NCBI RefSeq assembly: GCF_022749495.1
Contig: NZ_CP094241.1
Coordinates: 372,001 to 436,000, forward strand
From: Neisseria macacae ATCC 33926
GTDB lineage: Bacteria; Pseudomonadota; Gammaproteobacteria; Burkholderiales; Neisseriaceae
DNA length: 64,000 nucleotides
Direction: 5' to 3'
Below are positions 24,990 to 33,377 of this stretch, in pieces. The notes beneath the pieces were generated by a model. That model saw nothing but the letters and a program-made list of their open reading frames with translations. It ran no database searches and had not been told where the DNA came from. The position numbers were made by a program, and so were the translations under genes. Each line of letters begins with the position of its first letter. Position 1 is the first letter of the stretch.

Positions 24990-27599
24990 ATGGCTGCCAA
25001 CCAACGTTACCGCAAACCGCTGCCCGGTACGGATTTGGAATACTACGACGCGCGTGCGGCGTGTGAGGACATTCAAGCCGGCTCTTACGACAAGCTGCCT
25101 TACACGAGCCGCATTTTGGCGGAGAACTTGGTCAACCGCGCGGACAAGGTCGATTTGCCGACGCTGCAAAGCTGGCTGGGCCAGCTGATAGAAGGCAAGC
25201 AGGAAATCGATTTTCCGTGGTATCCCGCGCGGGTGGTGTGCCATGATATTTTGGGGCAGACCGCGCTGGTGGATTTGGCGGGCTTGCGCGATGCGATTGC
25301 AGAGAAGGGCGGCGATCCTGCCAAAGTGAATCCGGTGGTGCAGACGCAGCTCATCGTCGATCATTCGCTGGCGGTGGAATGCGGCGGCTACGACCCCGAT
25401 GCGTTCCGCAAAAACCGTGAAATCGAAGACCGCCGCAACGAAGACCGTTTCCACTTTATCAACTGGACGAAAACCGCTTTTGAAAATGTGGACGTGATTC
25501 CGGCGGGCAACGGCATCATGCACCAAATCAATCTGGAAAAAATGTCGCCCGTCGTCCAAGTTAAAAACGGCGTGGCGTTCCCCGATACCTGCGTCGGTAC
25601 GGATTCGCACACGCCGCACGTTGACGCGCTGGGCGTGATTTCCGTGGGCGTGGGCGGTTTGGAAGCGGAAACCGTGATGCTGGGACGCGCGTCCATGATG
25701 CGCCTGCCCGATATTGTCGGCGTGGAGCTGACGGGCAAACGGCAGGCGGGCATTACGGCGACGGATATTGTGTTGGCGCTGACCGAGTTTCTGCGCAAAG
25801 AGCGCGTGGTCGGGGCGTTTGTCGAATTTTTCGGCGAGGGCGCAAGCAGCCTGTCCATCGGCGACCGTGCGACCATTTCCAACATGACGCCGGAGTTCGG
25901 CGCGACTGCCGCCATGTTCGCCATCGACGCGCAAACCATTGATTATTTGAAACTGACCGGACGCGACGATGCGCAGGTGAAATTGGTGGAAACCTACGCC
26001 AAAACCGCAGGGCTGTGGGCGGACGACCTGAAAACCGCCGTTTATCCGCGCGTGTTGCAGTTTGACTTGAGCAGCGTAACGCGCAACATGGCAGGCCCGA
26101 GCAACCCGCACGCGCGTTTTGCCACCGCCGATTTGGCGGCGAAAGGGCTGGCGAAGCCTTACGAAGAGCCTTCAGACGGCCTCATGCCCGACGGCGCGGT
26201 CATCATCGCCGCGATTACCAGTTGCACCAACACTTCCAACCCGCGCAACGTCGTTGCCGCCGCACTCTTGGCGCGCAACGCCAACCGCTTCGGGCTGAAA
26301 CGCAAACCGTGGGTCAAAACCTCGTTCGCCCCCGGCTCGAAAGTGGCGGAAATCTATTTGAAAGAAGCAGGCCTACTGCCCGAAATGGAAAAACTCGGCT
26401 TCGGCATCGTCGCCTTCGCCTGCACCACCTGCAACGGCATGAGCGGCGCGCTCGACCCGAAAATCCAGCAGGAAATCATAGACCGCGATTTGTACGCCAC
26501 CGCCGTACTGTCCGGCAACCGCAACTTCGACGGCCGCATCCACCCGTATGCGAAACAGGCTTTCCTCGCTTCGCCCCCGCTGGTGGTGGCATACGCCGTC
26601 GCGGGCAGCATCCGTTTCGATATTGAAAACGACGTACTCGGCGTTTCAGACGACGGCAAAGAAATCCGCCTGAAAGACATCTGGCCGACCGACGAAGAAA
26701 TCGATGCCGTCGTTGGCGAATATGTGAAACCGCAGCAGTTCCGCGACGTGTATATCCCGATGTTCGACACCGGCAAAGCGCAAAAAGCCCCGAGTCCGCT
26801 GTACGACTGGCGTCCGATGTCCACCTACATCCGCCGTCCGCCCTATTGGGAAGGCGCGCTGGCAGGCGAACGCACGTTGACCGGTATGCGTCCGCTGGCG
26901 ATTTTGCCCGACAACATCACCACCGACCACCTCTCGCCATCCAATGCGATTCTGGCAAGCAGCGCGGCAGGCGAATATCTGGCGAAAATGGGTTTGCCCG
27001 AAGAAGACTTCAATTCCTACGCCACCCACCGCGGCGACCACCTCACCGCCCAACGCGCCACCTTCGCCAATCCGAAATTGTTTAACGAAATGGTGAAAAA
27101 CGAAGACGGCAGCGTGCGCCAAGGCTCGCTCGCCCGCGTCGAACCCGAAGGCGAAACCATGCGTATGTGGGAAGCCATCGAAACCTATATGAACCGCAAA
27201 CAGCCGCTCATCATCATAGCCGGCGCGGACTACGGACAAGGCTCCAGCCGCGACTGGGCGGCGAAGGGCGTAAGGCTGGCGGGCGTGGAAGCCATCGCCG
27301 CCGAAGGTTTCGAGCGCATCCACCGCACCAACCTCATCGGCATGGGCGTATTGCCGCTGCAATTCAAACCCGGCACCAACCGCCACACCCTGCAACTGGA
27401 CGGCACGGAAACCTACGATGTGGTCGGCGAACGCAAACCGCGCGGCGACCTGACCCTCGTCATCCACCGCAAAAACGGCGAAACCGTCGAAGTCCCCGTT
27501 ACCTGCCGCCTCGATACTGCAGAGGAAGTGCTGGTGTACGAAGCCGGCGGCGTGCTGCAACGGTTTGCACAGGACTTTTTGGAAGGGAACGCGGCTTAG
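24990..27599 (+). CDS. acnD: Fe/S-dependent 2-methylisocitrate dehydratase AcnD
   Basis: 869 residues, the AcnD length (aconitase A-like). It converts 2-methylcitrate to 2-methyl-cis-aconitate in the PrpF-dependent version of the methylcitrate cycle. Iron-sulfur ligands are in AITSCTNTSNP (Cys near 411) and ACTTCNGMSG (two Cys near 477-480). GTDSHTPHVDALG, GVGGLEAE and ADYGQGSSRDWAAKG are aconitase active-site signatures. The start follows CAGGAGAACTGAAC. It contains the variant uptake sequence CAGACGGCCT near 26170. Its functional partner prpF lies 1 kb downstream, separated by REP elements and a RAYT gene. Confidence 0.95.
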   Translation: MAANQRYRKPLPGTDLEYYDARAACEDIQAGSYDKLPYTSRILAENLVNRADKVDLPTLQSWLGQLIEGKQEIDFPWYPARVVCHDILGQTALVDLAGLRDAIAEKGGDPAKVNPVVQTQLIVDHSLAVECGGYDPDAFRKNREIEDRRNEDRFHFINWTKTAFENVDVIPAGNGIMHQINLEKMSPVVQVKNGVAFPDTCVGTDSHTPHVDALGVISVGVGGLEAETVMLGRASMMRLPDIVGVELTGKRQAGITATDIVLALTEFLRKERVVGAFVEFFGEGASSLSIGDRATISNMTPEFGATAAMFAIDAQTIDYLKLTGRDDAQVKLVETYAKTAGLWADDLKTAVYPRVLQFDLSSVTRNMAGPSNPHARFATADLAAKGLAKPYEEPSDGLMPDGAVIIAAITSCTNTSNPRNVVAAALLARNANRFGLKRKPWVKTSFAPGSKVAEIYLKEAGLLPEMEKLGFGIVAFACTTCNGMSGALDPKIQQEIIDRDLYATAVLSGNRNFDGRIHPYAKQAFLASPPLVVAYAVAGSIRFDIENDVLGVSDDGKEIRLKDIWPTDEEIDAVVGEYVKPQQFRDVYIPMFDTGKAQKAPSPLYDWRPMSTYIRRPPYWEGALAGERTLTGMRPLAILPDNITTDHLSPSNAILASSAAGEYLAKMGLPEEDFNSYATHRGDHLTAQRATFANPKLFNEMVKNEDGSVRQGSLARVEPEGETMRMWEAIETYMNRKQPLIIIAGADYGQGSSRDWAAKGVRLAGVEAIAAEGFERIHRTNLIGMGVLPLQFKPGTNRHTLQLDGTETYDVVGERKPRGDLTLVIHRKNGETVEVPVTCRLDTAEEVLVYEAGGVLQRFAQDFLEGNAA

Positions 27600-27619
27600 A
27601 GGTCGTCTGAAAAGCAGAA

Positions 27620-27837
27620 GTAGCGTGGGCTCTGCCCACGAAACAGGGAGGATAGTTGCAATCAAGAATTTTCGCGGACGAAGTCCACGCTACATACAGG
27701 TCGTCTGAAAACAAGACGTAGCGTGGGCTCTGCCCACGAAACAGGATAGATAGTTGCAATCAGGAATCTTCGCGGACGAAGTCCACGCTACATGCAGGCC
27801 GTCTGAAAAGCAAAACGTAGCGTGGGCTCTGCCCACG
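27620..27837. repeat. REP/BIME cluster downstream of acnD
   Basis: Two complete forward/inverse REP pairs (27620-27640 / 27673-27693 and 27718-27738 / 27771-27791) and a single forward REP (27817-27837). Each is GTAG + CGTGGGC-TCT-GCCCACG; inverse copies are CGCGGACGAAGTCCACG + CTAC. The two pairs are ~98 bp tandem duplicates, each introduced by an uptake sequence. The last REP begins 43 bp from the RAYT stop. Confidence 0.9.
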
Positions 27838-27879
27838 AAATAAAACGAAACAACCCGCGAAATTTAAATAGGAAACAGA

Positions 27880-28428
27880 TTAAGGCTCACCGAAATCCAT
27901 GTCCTGATTATCGGCATCGGCAACACCTCCCCAATCGGCAGGATACATACCATTCCGAACATGGCGGTGGAAGGTGGAATACTGCCAATCCGAGACAGAT
28001 GCGGTCAAACCGTGCTTAACGGGGTTGAAATGAATGTAATCCATATGTTTTTGGTAATCCGATTCGTCGCGGATGCAGTGTTCCCAAAAACGCCGCTGCC
28101 AAATAAACGATTCGTTTCGCCGTTTTTGAACCTCTGCCGCATGATGCCAAGGATATAGGAAACCGCAGTCTTGCGAGACCTTGCGTTTAATTAAAGCCCA
28201 ACGCCGGCTGTAATCGCAATCGCCTTCGGGAAGCGTCCAAATCGCGTGCATATGGTCGGGCAGCAAAACCCATGCGTCGATGTTGAAATCAAAATCCTGC
28301 CGGACATCCAATACGGCCTGCCGTAAGGATCGCTTGACAGGCGGATCGCACAATATGGGACGGCGGCGATAGGAAACTACGGTAAAGAAATAACATTGTC
28401 CGTCGTGTACGCGGCGGAAATCAGCCAT
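27880..28428 (-). CDS. REP-associated tyrosine transposase (RAYT, Y1/HUH family)
   Basis: 182 residues. The HUH nuclease core is present: YFFTVVSYRRRPIL at the N-terminus, then LLPDHMHAIWTLPEGD (about 57-72) with the metal-binding His-Met-His and the downstream acidic patch, WQRRFWEHCIRD (about 110-121), and DYIHFNPVKHGL (about 129-140), whose Tyr is the expected catalytic residue. These are the diagnostic motifs of RAYT domesticated transposases, which recognise and cut REP hairpins with a GTAG foot. It is bracketed by matching REPs on both sides and splits acnD from prpF. No intact IS ends are seen, as usual for RAYTs. All key residues look intact. Confidence 0.92.
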   Translation of the reverse strand: MADFRRVHDGQCYFFTVVSYRRRPILCDPPVKRSLRQAVLDVRQDFDFNIDAWVLLPDHMHAIWTLPEGDCDYSRRWALIKRKVSQDCGFLYPWHHAAEVQKRRNESFIWQRRFWEHCIRDESDYQKHMDYIHFNPVKHGLTASVSDWQYSTFHRHVRNGMYPADWGGVADADNQDMDFGEP

Positions 28429-28535
28429 AACAATCCTTGATGAAATAATTAATCGGTATATTTTAACAAGGTGGTACAGATTTTGCTTGTAAGAAATCCG
28501 AATTTTGAAGGTAAATGGTTCCGAGGGCAGTTGGT

Positions 28536-28606
28536 GTAGTGGTCTTTGCCCACGAGATAAAGGCTGAATTGATACGGTAAAAAATCGTGGGCAGAGCCCA
28601 CGCTAC
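28536..28606. repeat. REP pair upstream of the RAYT gene
   Basis: A degenerate forward REP (GTAG-TGGTCTTTGCCCACG, 28536-28554) faces an intact inverse REP (28586-28606, CGTGGGC-AGA-GCCCACG + CTAC). The pair lies between the RAYT start and prpF and ends 17 bp before the prpF start, so it covers the prpF leader. Confidence 0.85.
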
Positions 28607-28623
28607 ATGAGGAGAATCTTAAA

Positions 28624-29793
28624 ATGCCGCAAATCAAAATCCCCGCCGTTTACTACCGCGGCGGCACATCAAAAGGCGTGTTTTTCAAACGTTCCGACCT
28701 GCCCGAGGCGGCGCGGGAAGCGGGCAGCGCACGCGACAAAATCCTGTTGCGCGTACTCGGCAGCCCCGACCCCTACGGCAAACAGATAGACGGTTTGGGC
28801 AACGCCAGCTCGTCGACCAGCAAGGCGGTGATTTTGGACAAGTCCGAACGCGCCGACCACGACGTCGATTACCTTTTCGGGCAAGTTTCCATCGACAAGC
28901 CTTTCGTCGATTGGAGCGGCAACTGCGGCAACCTCACCGCCGCCGTGGGCGCGTTCGCCATCGAGCAGGGCTTGGTCGATAAAGGCAAAATCCCTTCAGA
29001 CGGCATCTGCACGGTCAAAATCTGGCAGAAAAACATTGGCAAAACCATCATCGCCCACGTTCCGATGCAAAACGGCGCAGTCTTGGAAACGGGTGATTTC
29101 GAGCTGGATGGCGTTACCTTTCCCGCCGCCGAAGTGCAAATCGAATTCCTCGACCCCGCCGACGGCGAAGGCAGCATGTTCCCGACCGGCAATCTGGTGG
29201 ATGAGCTGGACGTTCCGGACATAGGTCGTCTGAAAGCCACGCTCATCAACGCGGGCATTCCGACCGTTTTCCTGAACGCCGCCGACTTGGGCTACACGGG
29301 CAAAGAGTTGCAGGACGACATCAACAACGATGCCGCCGCGCTGGAAAAATTCGAGAAAATCCGCGCTTACGGTGCGCTGAAAATGGGCTTGATTAACGAC
29401 GTGTCCGAAGCCGCCGCCCGCGCGCACACGCCGAAAGTTGCTTTTGTCGCGCCTGCCGCCGATTACACCGCCTCCAGCGGCAAAACCGTGAAAGCCGCCG
29501 ACATCGATTTGCTGGTACGCGCCCTGAGCATGGGCAAACTGCACCACGCGATGATGGGCACCGCCTCGGTCGCCATCGCCGCTGCTGCTGCCGTCCCCGG
29601 CACGCTGGTCAACCTCGCCGCAGGCGGCGGAACGCGCAACGAAGTGCGCTTCGGCCATCCTTCCGGCACATTGCGCGTCGGCGCGTCGGCAGAATGTTCG
29701 GACGGTATTTGGGCGGTGAAAAAAGCCGTCATGAGCCGTAGCGCGCGCGTGATTATGGAAGGGCGGGTGCGCGTTCCCGATGATTGTTTTTAA
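28624..29793 (+). CDS. prpF: 2-methylaconitate cis-trans isomerase PrpF
   Basis: 389 residues. PrpF isomerises 2-methyl-trans-aconitate made by AcnD to the cis form used by aconitase. Two diaminopimelate-epimerase-like halves are visible: PAVYYRGGTSKGVFF (about 7-21) and VDWSGNCGNLTAAVGAFAIE (about 97-116) with a Cys in the active-site position, and AGGGTRNEVRFGHPSGTLRVG (about 341-361). The start follows GAGGAGAATCTTAAA. An uptake sequence is inside the gene (near 29223-29234), read as GRLK. It probably lost direct coupling to acnD when the RAYT segment entered. Confidence 0.95.
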   Translation: MPQIKIPAVYYRGGTSKGVFFKRSDLPEAAREAGSARDKILLRVLGSPDPYGKQIDGLGNASSSTSKAVILDKSERADHDVDYLFGQVSIDKPFVDWSGNCGNLTAAVGAFAIEQGLVDKGKIPSDGICTVKIWQKNIGKTIIAHVPMQNGAVLETGDFELDGVTFPAAEVQIEFLDPADGEGSMFPTGNLVDELDVPDIGRLKATLINAGIPTVFLNAADLGYTGKELQDDINNDAAALEKFEKIRAYGALKMGLINDVSEAAARAHTPKVAFVAPAADYTASSGKTVKAADIDLLVRALSMGKLHHAMMGTASVAIAAAAAVPGTLVNLAAGGGTRNEVRFGHPSGTLRVGASAECSDGIWAVKKAVMSRSARVIMEGRVRVPDDCF

Positions 29794-29799
29794 ATCGAT

Positions 29800-29820
29800 G
29801 TAGCGCGGGCTTTGCCCGCG
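29800..29820 (+). repeat. Single REP after prpF
   Basis: GTAG + CGCGGGC-TTT-GCCCGCG, 7 bp past the prpF stop, with no inverse partner. A further member of the RAYT-linked family. Confidence 0.75.
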
Positions 29821-29829
29821 AGCCATAAA

Positions 29830-29880
29830 AAGGCCGTCTGAAACACACCCCGCCCAACGCCCATCCTTTTTCAGACGACC
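29830..29880 (+). terminator. DUS inverted pair between prpF and ackA
   Basis: AAAAAGGCCGTCTGAA and TTTTTCAGACGACC form an imperfect stem (one C/T difference in the DUS core) around a ~25-base loop. It probably reduces readthrough into ackA. Confidence 0.5.
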
Positions 29881-29919
29881 CCACCAAAAAAACAACCACA
29901 AACTACAAGGAGAAACATC

Positions 29920-31131
29920 ATGTCCGACCAACTCATCCTCGTCCTGAACTGCGGCAGCTCCTCGCTCAAAGGCGCCGTTATCGACCGCAAAAGCGGCAGC
30001 GTCGTCCTAAGCTGCCTCGGCGAACGCCTGACCACGCCCGAAGCCGTCATCACCTTCAACAAAGACGGCAACAAACGCCAAGTTCCCCTGACCGGCCGCA
30101 ACTGCCACGCCGGCGCGGTGGGTATGCTGTTGAACGAACTGGAAAAACACGGCCTGCACGACCGCATCAAAGCCATCGGCCACCGCATCGCCCACGGCGG
30201 CGAAAAATATCACGAGTCCGTCCTCATCGACCAAGACGTCCTCGACGAACTGAAAGCCTGCATCCCGCTCGCCCCGCTGCACAACCCCGCCAACATCAGC
30301 GGCATCCTCGCCGCGCAGGAACACTTCCCCGGCCTGCCCAACGTCGGCGTGATGGACACCTCGTTTCACCAAACCATGCCCGAACGCGCCTATACCTACG
30401 CCGTGCCGCGCGAATTGCGCAAAAAATACGCCTTCCGCCGCTACGGCTTCCACGGCACCAGCATGCGCTACGTCGCCCCCGAAGCCGCGCGGATTCTAGG
30501 CAAACCGCTGGAAGACCTGCGCATGATCGTCGCCCACCTCGGCAACGGCGCGTCCATCACCGCCATCCGAAACGGCAAATCCGTCGATACCAGCATGGGC
30601 TTCACCCCCATCGAAGGTCTCGTCATGGGCACCCGCTGCGGCGACATCGACCCCGGCGTGTACAGCTACCTGACCGCCCATGCCGGCATGAATATCGAGC
30701 AAGTCGATGAAATGCTGAACAAAAAATCAGGATTGCTCGGCATCTCTGAACTCTCCAACGACTGCCGCACCCTCGAAATCGCCGCCGACGAAGGCCACGA
30801 AGGCGCACGCCTCTCCCTCGAAGTCATGACCTACCGCCTCGCCAAATACATCGCCTCGATGTCGGTCGCCTGCGGCGGCATAGACGCCCTCGTCTTCACC
30901 GGCGGCATCGGTGAAAACTCCCGCAACATCCGCGCCAAAACCGTCGCCTACCTCGACTATTTGGGTCTGCACATCGACACCAAAGCCAATATGGAAAAAC
31001 GCTATGGCAACTCAGGCATCATCAGCCCGACAGGTTCCATGCCCGCCGTTTTGGTCGTACCGACCAACGAAGAACTGATGATCGCCCTCGACACCGCCGC
31101 ACTGGCAGGCTTTTTGCAAGAAGCAGGCTAG
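29920..31131 (+). CDS. ackA: Acetate kinase
   Basis: 403 residues. It interconverts acetyl-phosphate + ADP and acetate + ATP; propionate kinase activity is also known in the family, which would suit its place after the prp genes. LVLNCGSSSLKGAVID (6-21) is signature 1 with the nucleotide/acetyl-phosphate residues. VMDTSFHQTMP holds the Asp/Phe of the substrate pocket, RRYGFHGTSMRYV is signature 2 with the catalytic His, and LVFTGGIGENS with the final NEELMIA completes the ASKHA domain. The start follows ACAAGGAGAAACATC. A strong DUS terminator ends it. Confidence 0.95.
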   Translation: MSDQLILVLNCGSSSLKGAVIDRKSGSVVLSCLGERLTTPEAVITFNKDGNKRQVPLTGRNCHAGAVGMLLNELEKHGLHDRIKAIGHRIAHGGEKYHESVLIDQDVLDELKACIPLAPLHNPANISGILAAQEHFPGLPNVGVMDTSFHQTMPERAYTYAVPRELRKKYAFRRYGFHGTSMRYVAPEAARILGKPLEDLRMIVAHLGNGASITAIRNGKSVDTSMGFTPIEGLVMGTRCGDIDPGVYSYLTAHAGMNIEQVDEMLNKKSGLLGISELSNDCRTLEIAADEGHEGARLSLEVMTYRLAKYIASMSVACGGIDALVFTGGIGENSRNIRAKTVAYLDYLGLHIDTKANMEKRYGNSGIISPTGSMPAVLVVPTNEELMIALDTAALAGFLQEAG

Positions 31132-31160
31132 GGGTTAGGGCAGAGCATTTTTGAAAGAGA

Positions 31161-31200
31161 AAAGAGGTCGTCTGAAAGATGGGTTTCAGACGACCTCTTT
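31161..31200 (+). terminator. DUS inverted-pair terminator
   Basis: AAAGAGGTCGTCTGAAA with its complement ending GACCTCTTT, 30 bp after ackA. It terminates the prp-ackA region. Confidence 0.85.
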
Positions 31201-31224
31201 GCCGTATCAGCAATTCTGTTCCTT

Positions 31225-31347
31225 CCCCCCCCGTCCGGCGGGAGAAGGTTAGGATGGGGGTGGCTTTGTGGCTTGGGAAAAATTAAATTCGTGCAGCACA
31301 TAGAGCTACCCTCTCCCCAGCCTTCTCCCGCCAGACGGGAGAGGGGG
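31225..31347. repeat. Inverted GC-rich repeat with C8 tract
   Basis: Two palindromic arms, CCGTCCGGCGGGAGAAGG (31232-31249) and CCTTCTCCCGCCAGACGG (31322-31339), face each other; the second continues into GGAGAGGGGG. A run of eight C occurs at 31225-31232. It lies between convergent ackA and Slam genes and codes for nothing visible. Confidence 0.65.
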
Positions 31348-31411
31348 CAGGTTGCGGTAGATGGGGAAAAGTATGGGGTGGGGTGTTTGCTGTTATTAAA
31401 ACTTATTGAAT

Positions 31412-31454
31412 GAGGTCGTCTGAAATTCATAAATCCTTATTTTCAGACGACCTC
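31412..31454 (-). terminator. DUS inverted-pair terminator
   Basis: GAGGTCGTCTGAAA and TTTCAGACGACCTC arms with a 15-base loop, 31 bp downstream of the Slam stop on the minus strand. Confidence 0.75.
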
Positions 31455-31485
31455 TTTATTTTCCTATCCATCCTAATAAAACGCT

Positions 31486-32961
31486 TCAAAACTGTTTCTT
31501 CACGCCCAACATGATTTCGTTTTGGCGGTAGCGGTAGAACACGGAATTGCTTTTGACGGTGGTGTGTTTGAAGCGCAGTTCGGGGTAGAAGCCGCCGATG
31601 TGCCATTGTCTGAAGCCTGCGGCGGCGAGCCAGACGGTTTGGCGGTCGCTGCGTCTTTGTCCGTCTGCGGCGATGCCTGCGCGGTCGTAGAGGTTGCGCC
31701 GTTTCATGACGAGGGCGTTGAGGTAGGTGCCGTTGTCAAACAGGGTGTATAAGCCTGTGCGGAGGGTGTATTCGCGGTGGTCGGATGTGCCGCCGTTGTA
31801 TGTGCGGCGGGTGTAGTCGGAGCCTGCGAACACGCCGGTTTTCGGGGTCAGGGCGTATTCTGCGCCTAAGCCTGTGCGGTATTCGGTGTAGTCGGCGGCG
31901 TAGGTTTTCGCGGTGCCGCTGTGGCGGTAGCGTTTGCCCGACCAGTCGGCGTTGACCTGCCATTTTGGGTTGATGGTATGCGTCCACGAGGCTTCGGCGC
32001 CGTAGGCGTTGTAGTAGGTGTGGCGGTTGCGCCGTTCGTGTTCGTAAACGGGCATCAGCGATAGGCGGCTTTGGGCGTCGGCGTATTCGTAACCGGCAGA
32101 CAGTGTGCCGGTTTGGCTGCCGTAGTCGGACAAGGCGGCGTCTGTGTCTTTGCGGCGGTAGTGCGTGCCGTAGGCGAGGAGGTTGGTTTTGAGGCTGTGG
32201 TGTCCTTTGACGGGGGTGATTTTGCCTGCGCTCAGGCTGTAATTCCATACGGGGGAACGGATGGGGTCGGGCAGGTTTTGGTAGGCGAGGCATTGGCCGT
32301 CAAGCGGCAGGATGCAGCGGACGGAGCCGTCGGATTGGTTGATGTTGCTGTTGTAGCCGTAAGCGATGCCGATTTGTCCGTGCCAGCGGCTGCGTTTGTC
32401 GATTTCGCCGAGGTATTGTCCGATCAGGGCGCGGGTTTCTTCGGGAATGTCGGCGGTTTGGGCGCGGACGAATGCGCTTCGGGCTTCGCGGTTTTGGTTG
32501 TCTTCGGTATAAAGGCGCGCGGTTTCGAGCAGGATGCGCGGGTTGGCGGGGTCGAGTGCTTCTGCTGCTTGCAGGTTCCGTAAGGCTTCGGCGAGGCGTC
32601 CTTCGGCGCGTTGTTTCAAACCGAGTACCAATTTGGGCAGGGCGGGATTGTGGCCGGGCAGGGCGGCGTAGCGCGTGGCGAAGCGTTCAGCCTTTTTCCA
32701 TTGATGTTCGTTAATGGCATGATAAATCGCGCTTTCCAGCTCTTCGGTATTGTTGCCTACGGTGTAAATCTGACCGCCGATGCGGATGTATGCGTCGTCG
32801 TTTTCGATATCGCCTGCGGGTGTGCCGTCGTCCAGCCAGCCGCTTTCCCGATATTGCTGCTGCACGCGCCCGTTTTCTTCAGACAGGCGGCGCAAGTCGT
32901 CGCTGTCTGCGTGGGCGGACAGGGGCAGCAGGGCGAGCAGGAGGAGGCAGGATTTGTTCAT
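31486..32961 (-). CDS. Slam-family outer-membrane translocator (DUF560)
   Basis: 491 residues from MNKSCLLLLALLPLSAHA, a signal peptide; an upstream in-frame Met at 32994 would put 11 charged residues before it and is less likely. Residues ~20-190 form a periplasmic TPR-type domain (LKQRAEGRLAEALRNLQAAEAL, ARLYTEDNQNREARSAFVRAQ). Residues ~195-491 alternate as beta strands ending GVKKQF, the barrel of surface lipoprotein assembly modulators. Slams move TbpB-like proteins across the outer membrane and are coded beside their substrates; here the substrate is the upstream gene at 33378-34751 on the same strand. A Correia element lies in the 416-bp gap. The name Slam1/Slam2 cannot be assigned. 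Confidence 0.87.
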   Translation of the reverse strand: MNKSCLLLLALLPLSAHADSDDLRRLSEENGRVQQQYRESGWLDDGTPAGDIENDDAYIRIGGQIYTVGNNTEELESAIYHAINEHQWKKAERFATRYAALPGHNPALPKLVLGLKQRAEGRLAEALRNLQAAEALDPANPRILLETARLYTEDNQNREARSAFVRAQTADIPEETRALIGQYLGEIDKRSRWHGQIGIAYGYNSNINQSDGSVRCILPLDGQCLAYQNLPDPIRSPVWNYSLSAGKITPVKGHHSLKTNLLAYGTHYRRKDTDAALSDYGSQTGTLSAGYEYADAQSRLSLMPVYEHERRNRHTYYNAYGAEASWTHTINPKWQVNADWSGKRYRHSGTAKTYAADYTEYRTGLGAEYALTPKTGVFAGSDYTRRTYNGGTSDHREYTLRTGLYTLFDNGTYLNALVMKRRNLYDRAGIAADGQRRSDRQTVWLAAAGFRQWHIGGFYPELRFKHTTVKSNSVFYRYRQNEIMLGVKKQF

Positions 32962-33080
32962 TCGTTTTCTTTCGGGCTGGTGTGTGGTGGGCAAATTTCG
33001 GACGAGGCGGGTTTGCGGCGAAGCGGAGCGGTCGTCTGAAAAGATGCGATTTTGAATATTGCTTTGTTTTTAATCTGTTT

Positions 33081-33136
33081 CCGTTTTCAGACGACCCTTG
33101 AGGTAATGGGAAGCACAAAAGGTCGTCTGAAAACGG
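33081..33136 (-). terminator. DUS inverted pair upstream of Slam
   Basis: CCGTTTTCAGACGACC and GGTCGTCTGAAAACGG form a long perfect stem around a 24-base loop between the substrate gene and Slam. It could partly end the substrate transcript before Slam. Confidence 0.55.
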
Positions 33137-33143
33137 AAGCCGC

Positions 33144-33300
33144 TATAGTGGATTAACTTTAAACCAGAACGGCGTTGCCTCTCCTTAGCTCAAAGAGAAC
33201 GATTCTCTAAGGTGCTGAAGCACCAAGTGAATCGGTTCCGTACTATCTGTACTGTCTGCGGCTTCGTCGCCTTGTCCTGATTTAAATTTAATCTACTATA
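33144..33300 (-). repeat. Correia element (CREE/NEMIS), 157 bp
   Basis: Starts TATAGTGGATTAAC and ends TTTAATCTACTATA. It is the long version, with the internal AGAGAACGATTCTCT palindrome and GGTGCTGAAGCACC hairpin. It lies between the Slam gene and its substrate. Such elements can carry promoters or RNase III sites, so it may set the ratio of the two products. Confidence 0.9.
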
Positions 33301-33377
33301 CTATTCGTCTGCAGCTTGCCATAAAACGGGGAAAGCACGGCAATCTGCGCCTTCCCCGTTATGGTTCTATCGATGGT

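Noticed and set aside
24714..26111. Long open frame antisense to acnD
   Set aside because: AcnD on the plus strand has all catalytic motifs; the antisense product has no recognisable domain and no ribosome-binding site.
27620..27837. Possible CRISPR array after acnD
   Set aside because: The repeats are self-complementary, occur as forward/inverse pairs, have unequal spacing and match palindromes elsewhere; no cas genes are present. They are REP elements.
31225..31232. C8 homopolymer as a phase-variation tract
   Set aside because: It lies between the 3' ends of two convergent genes, outside any coding frame or promoter spacing.
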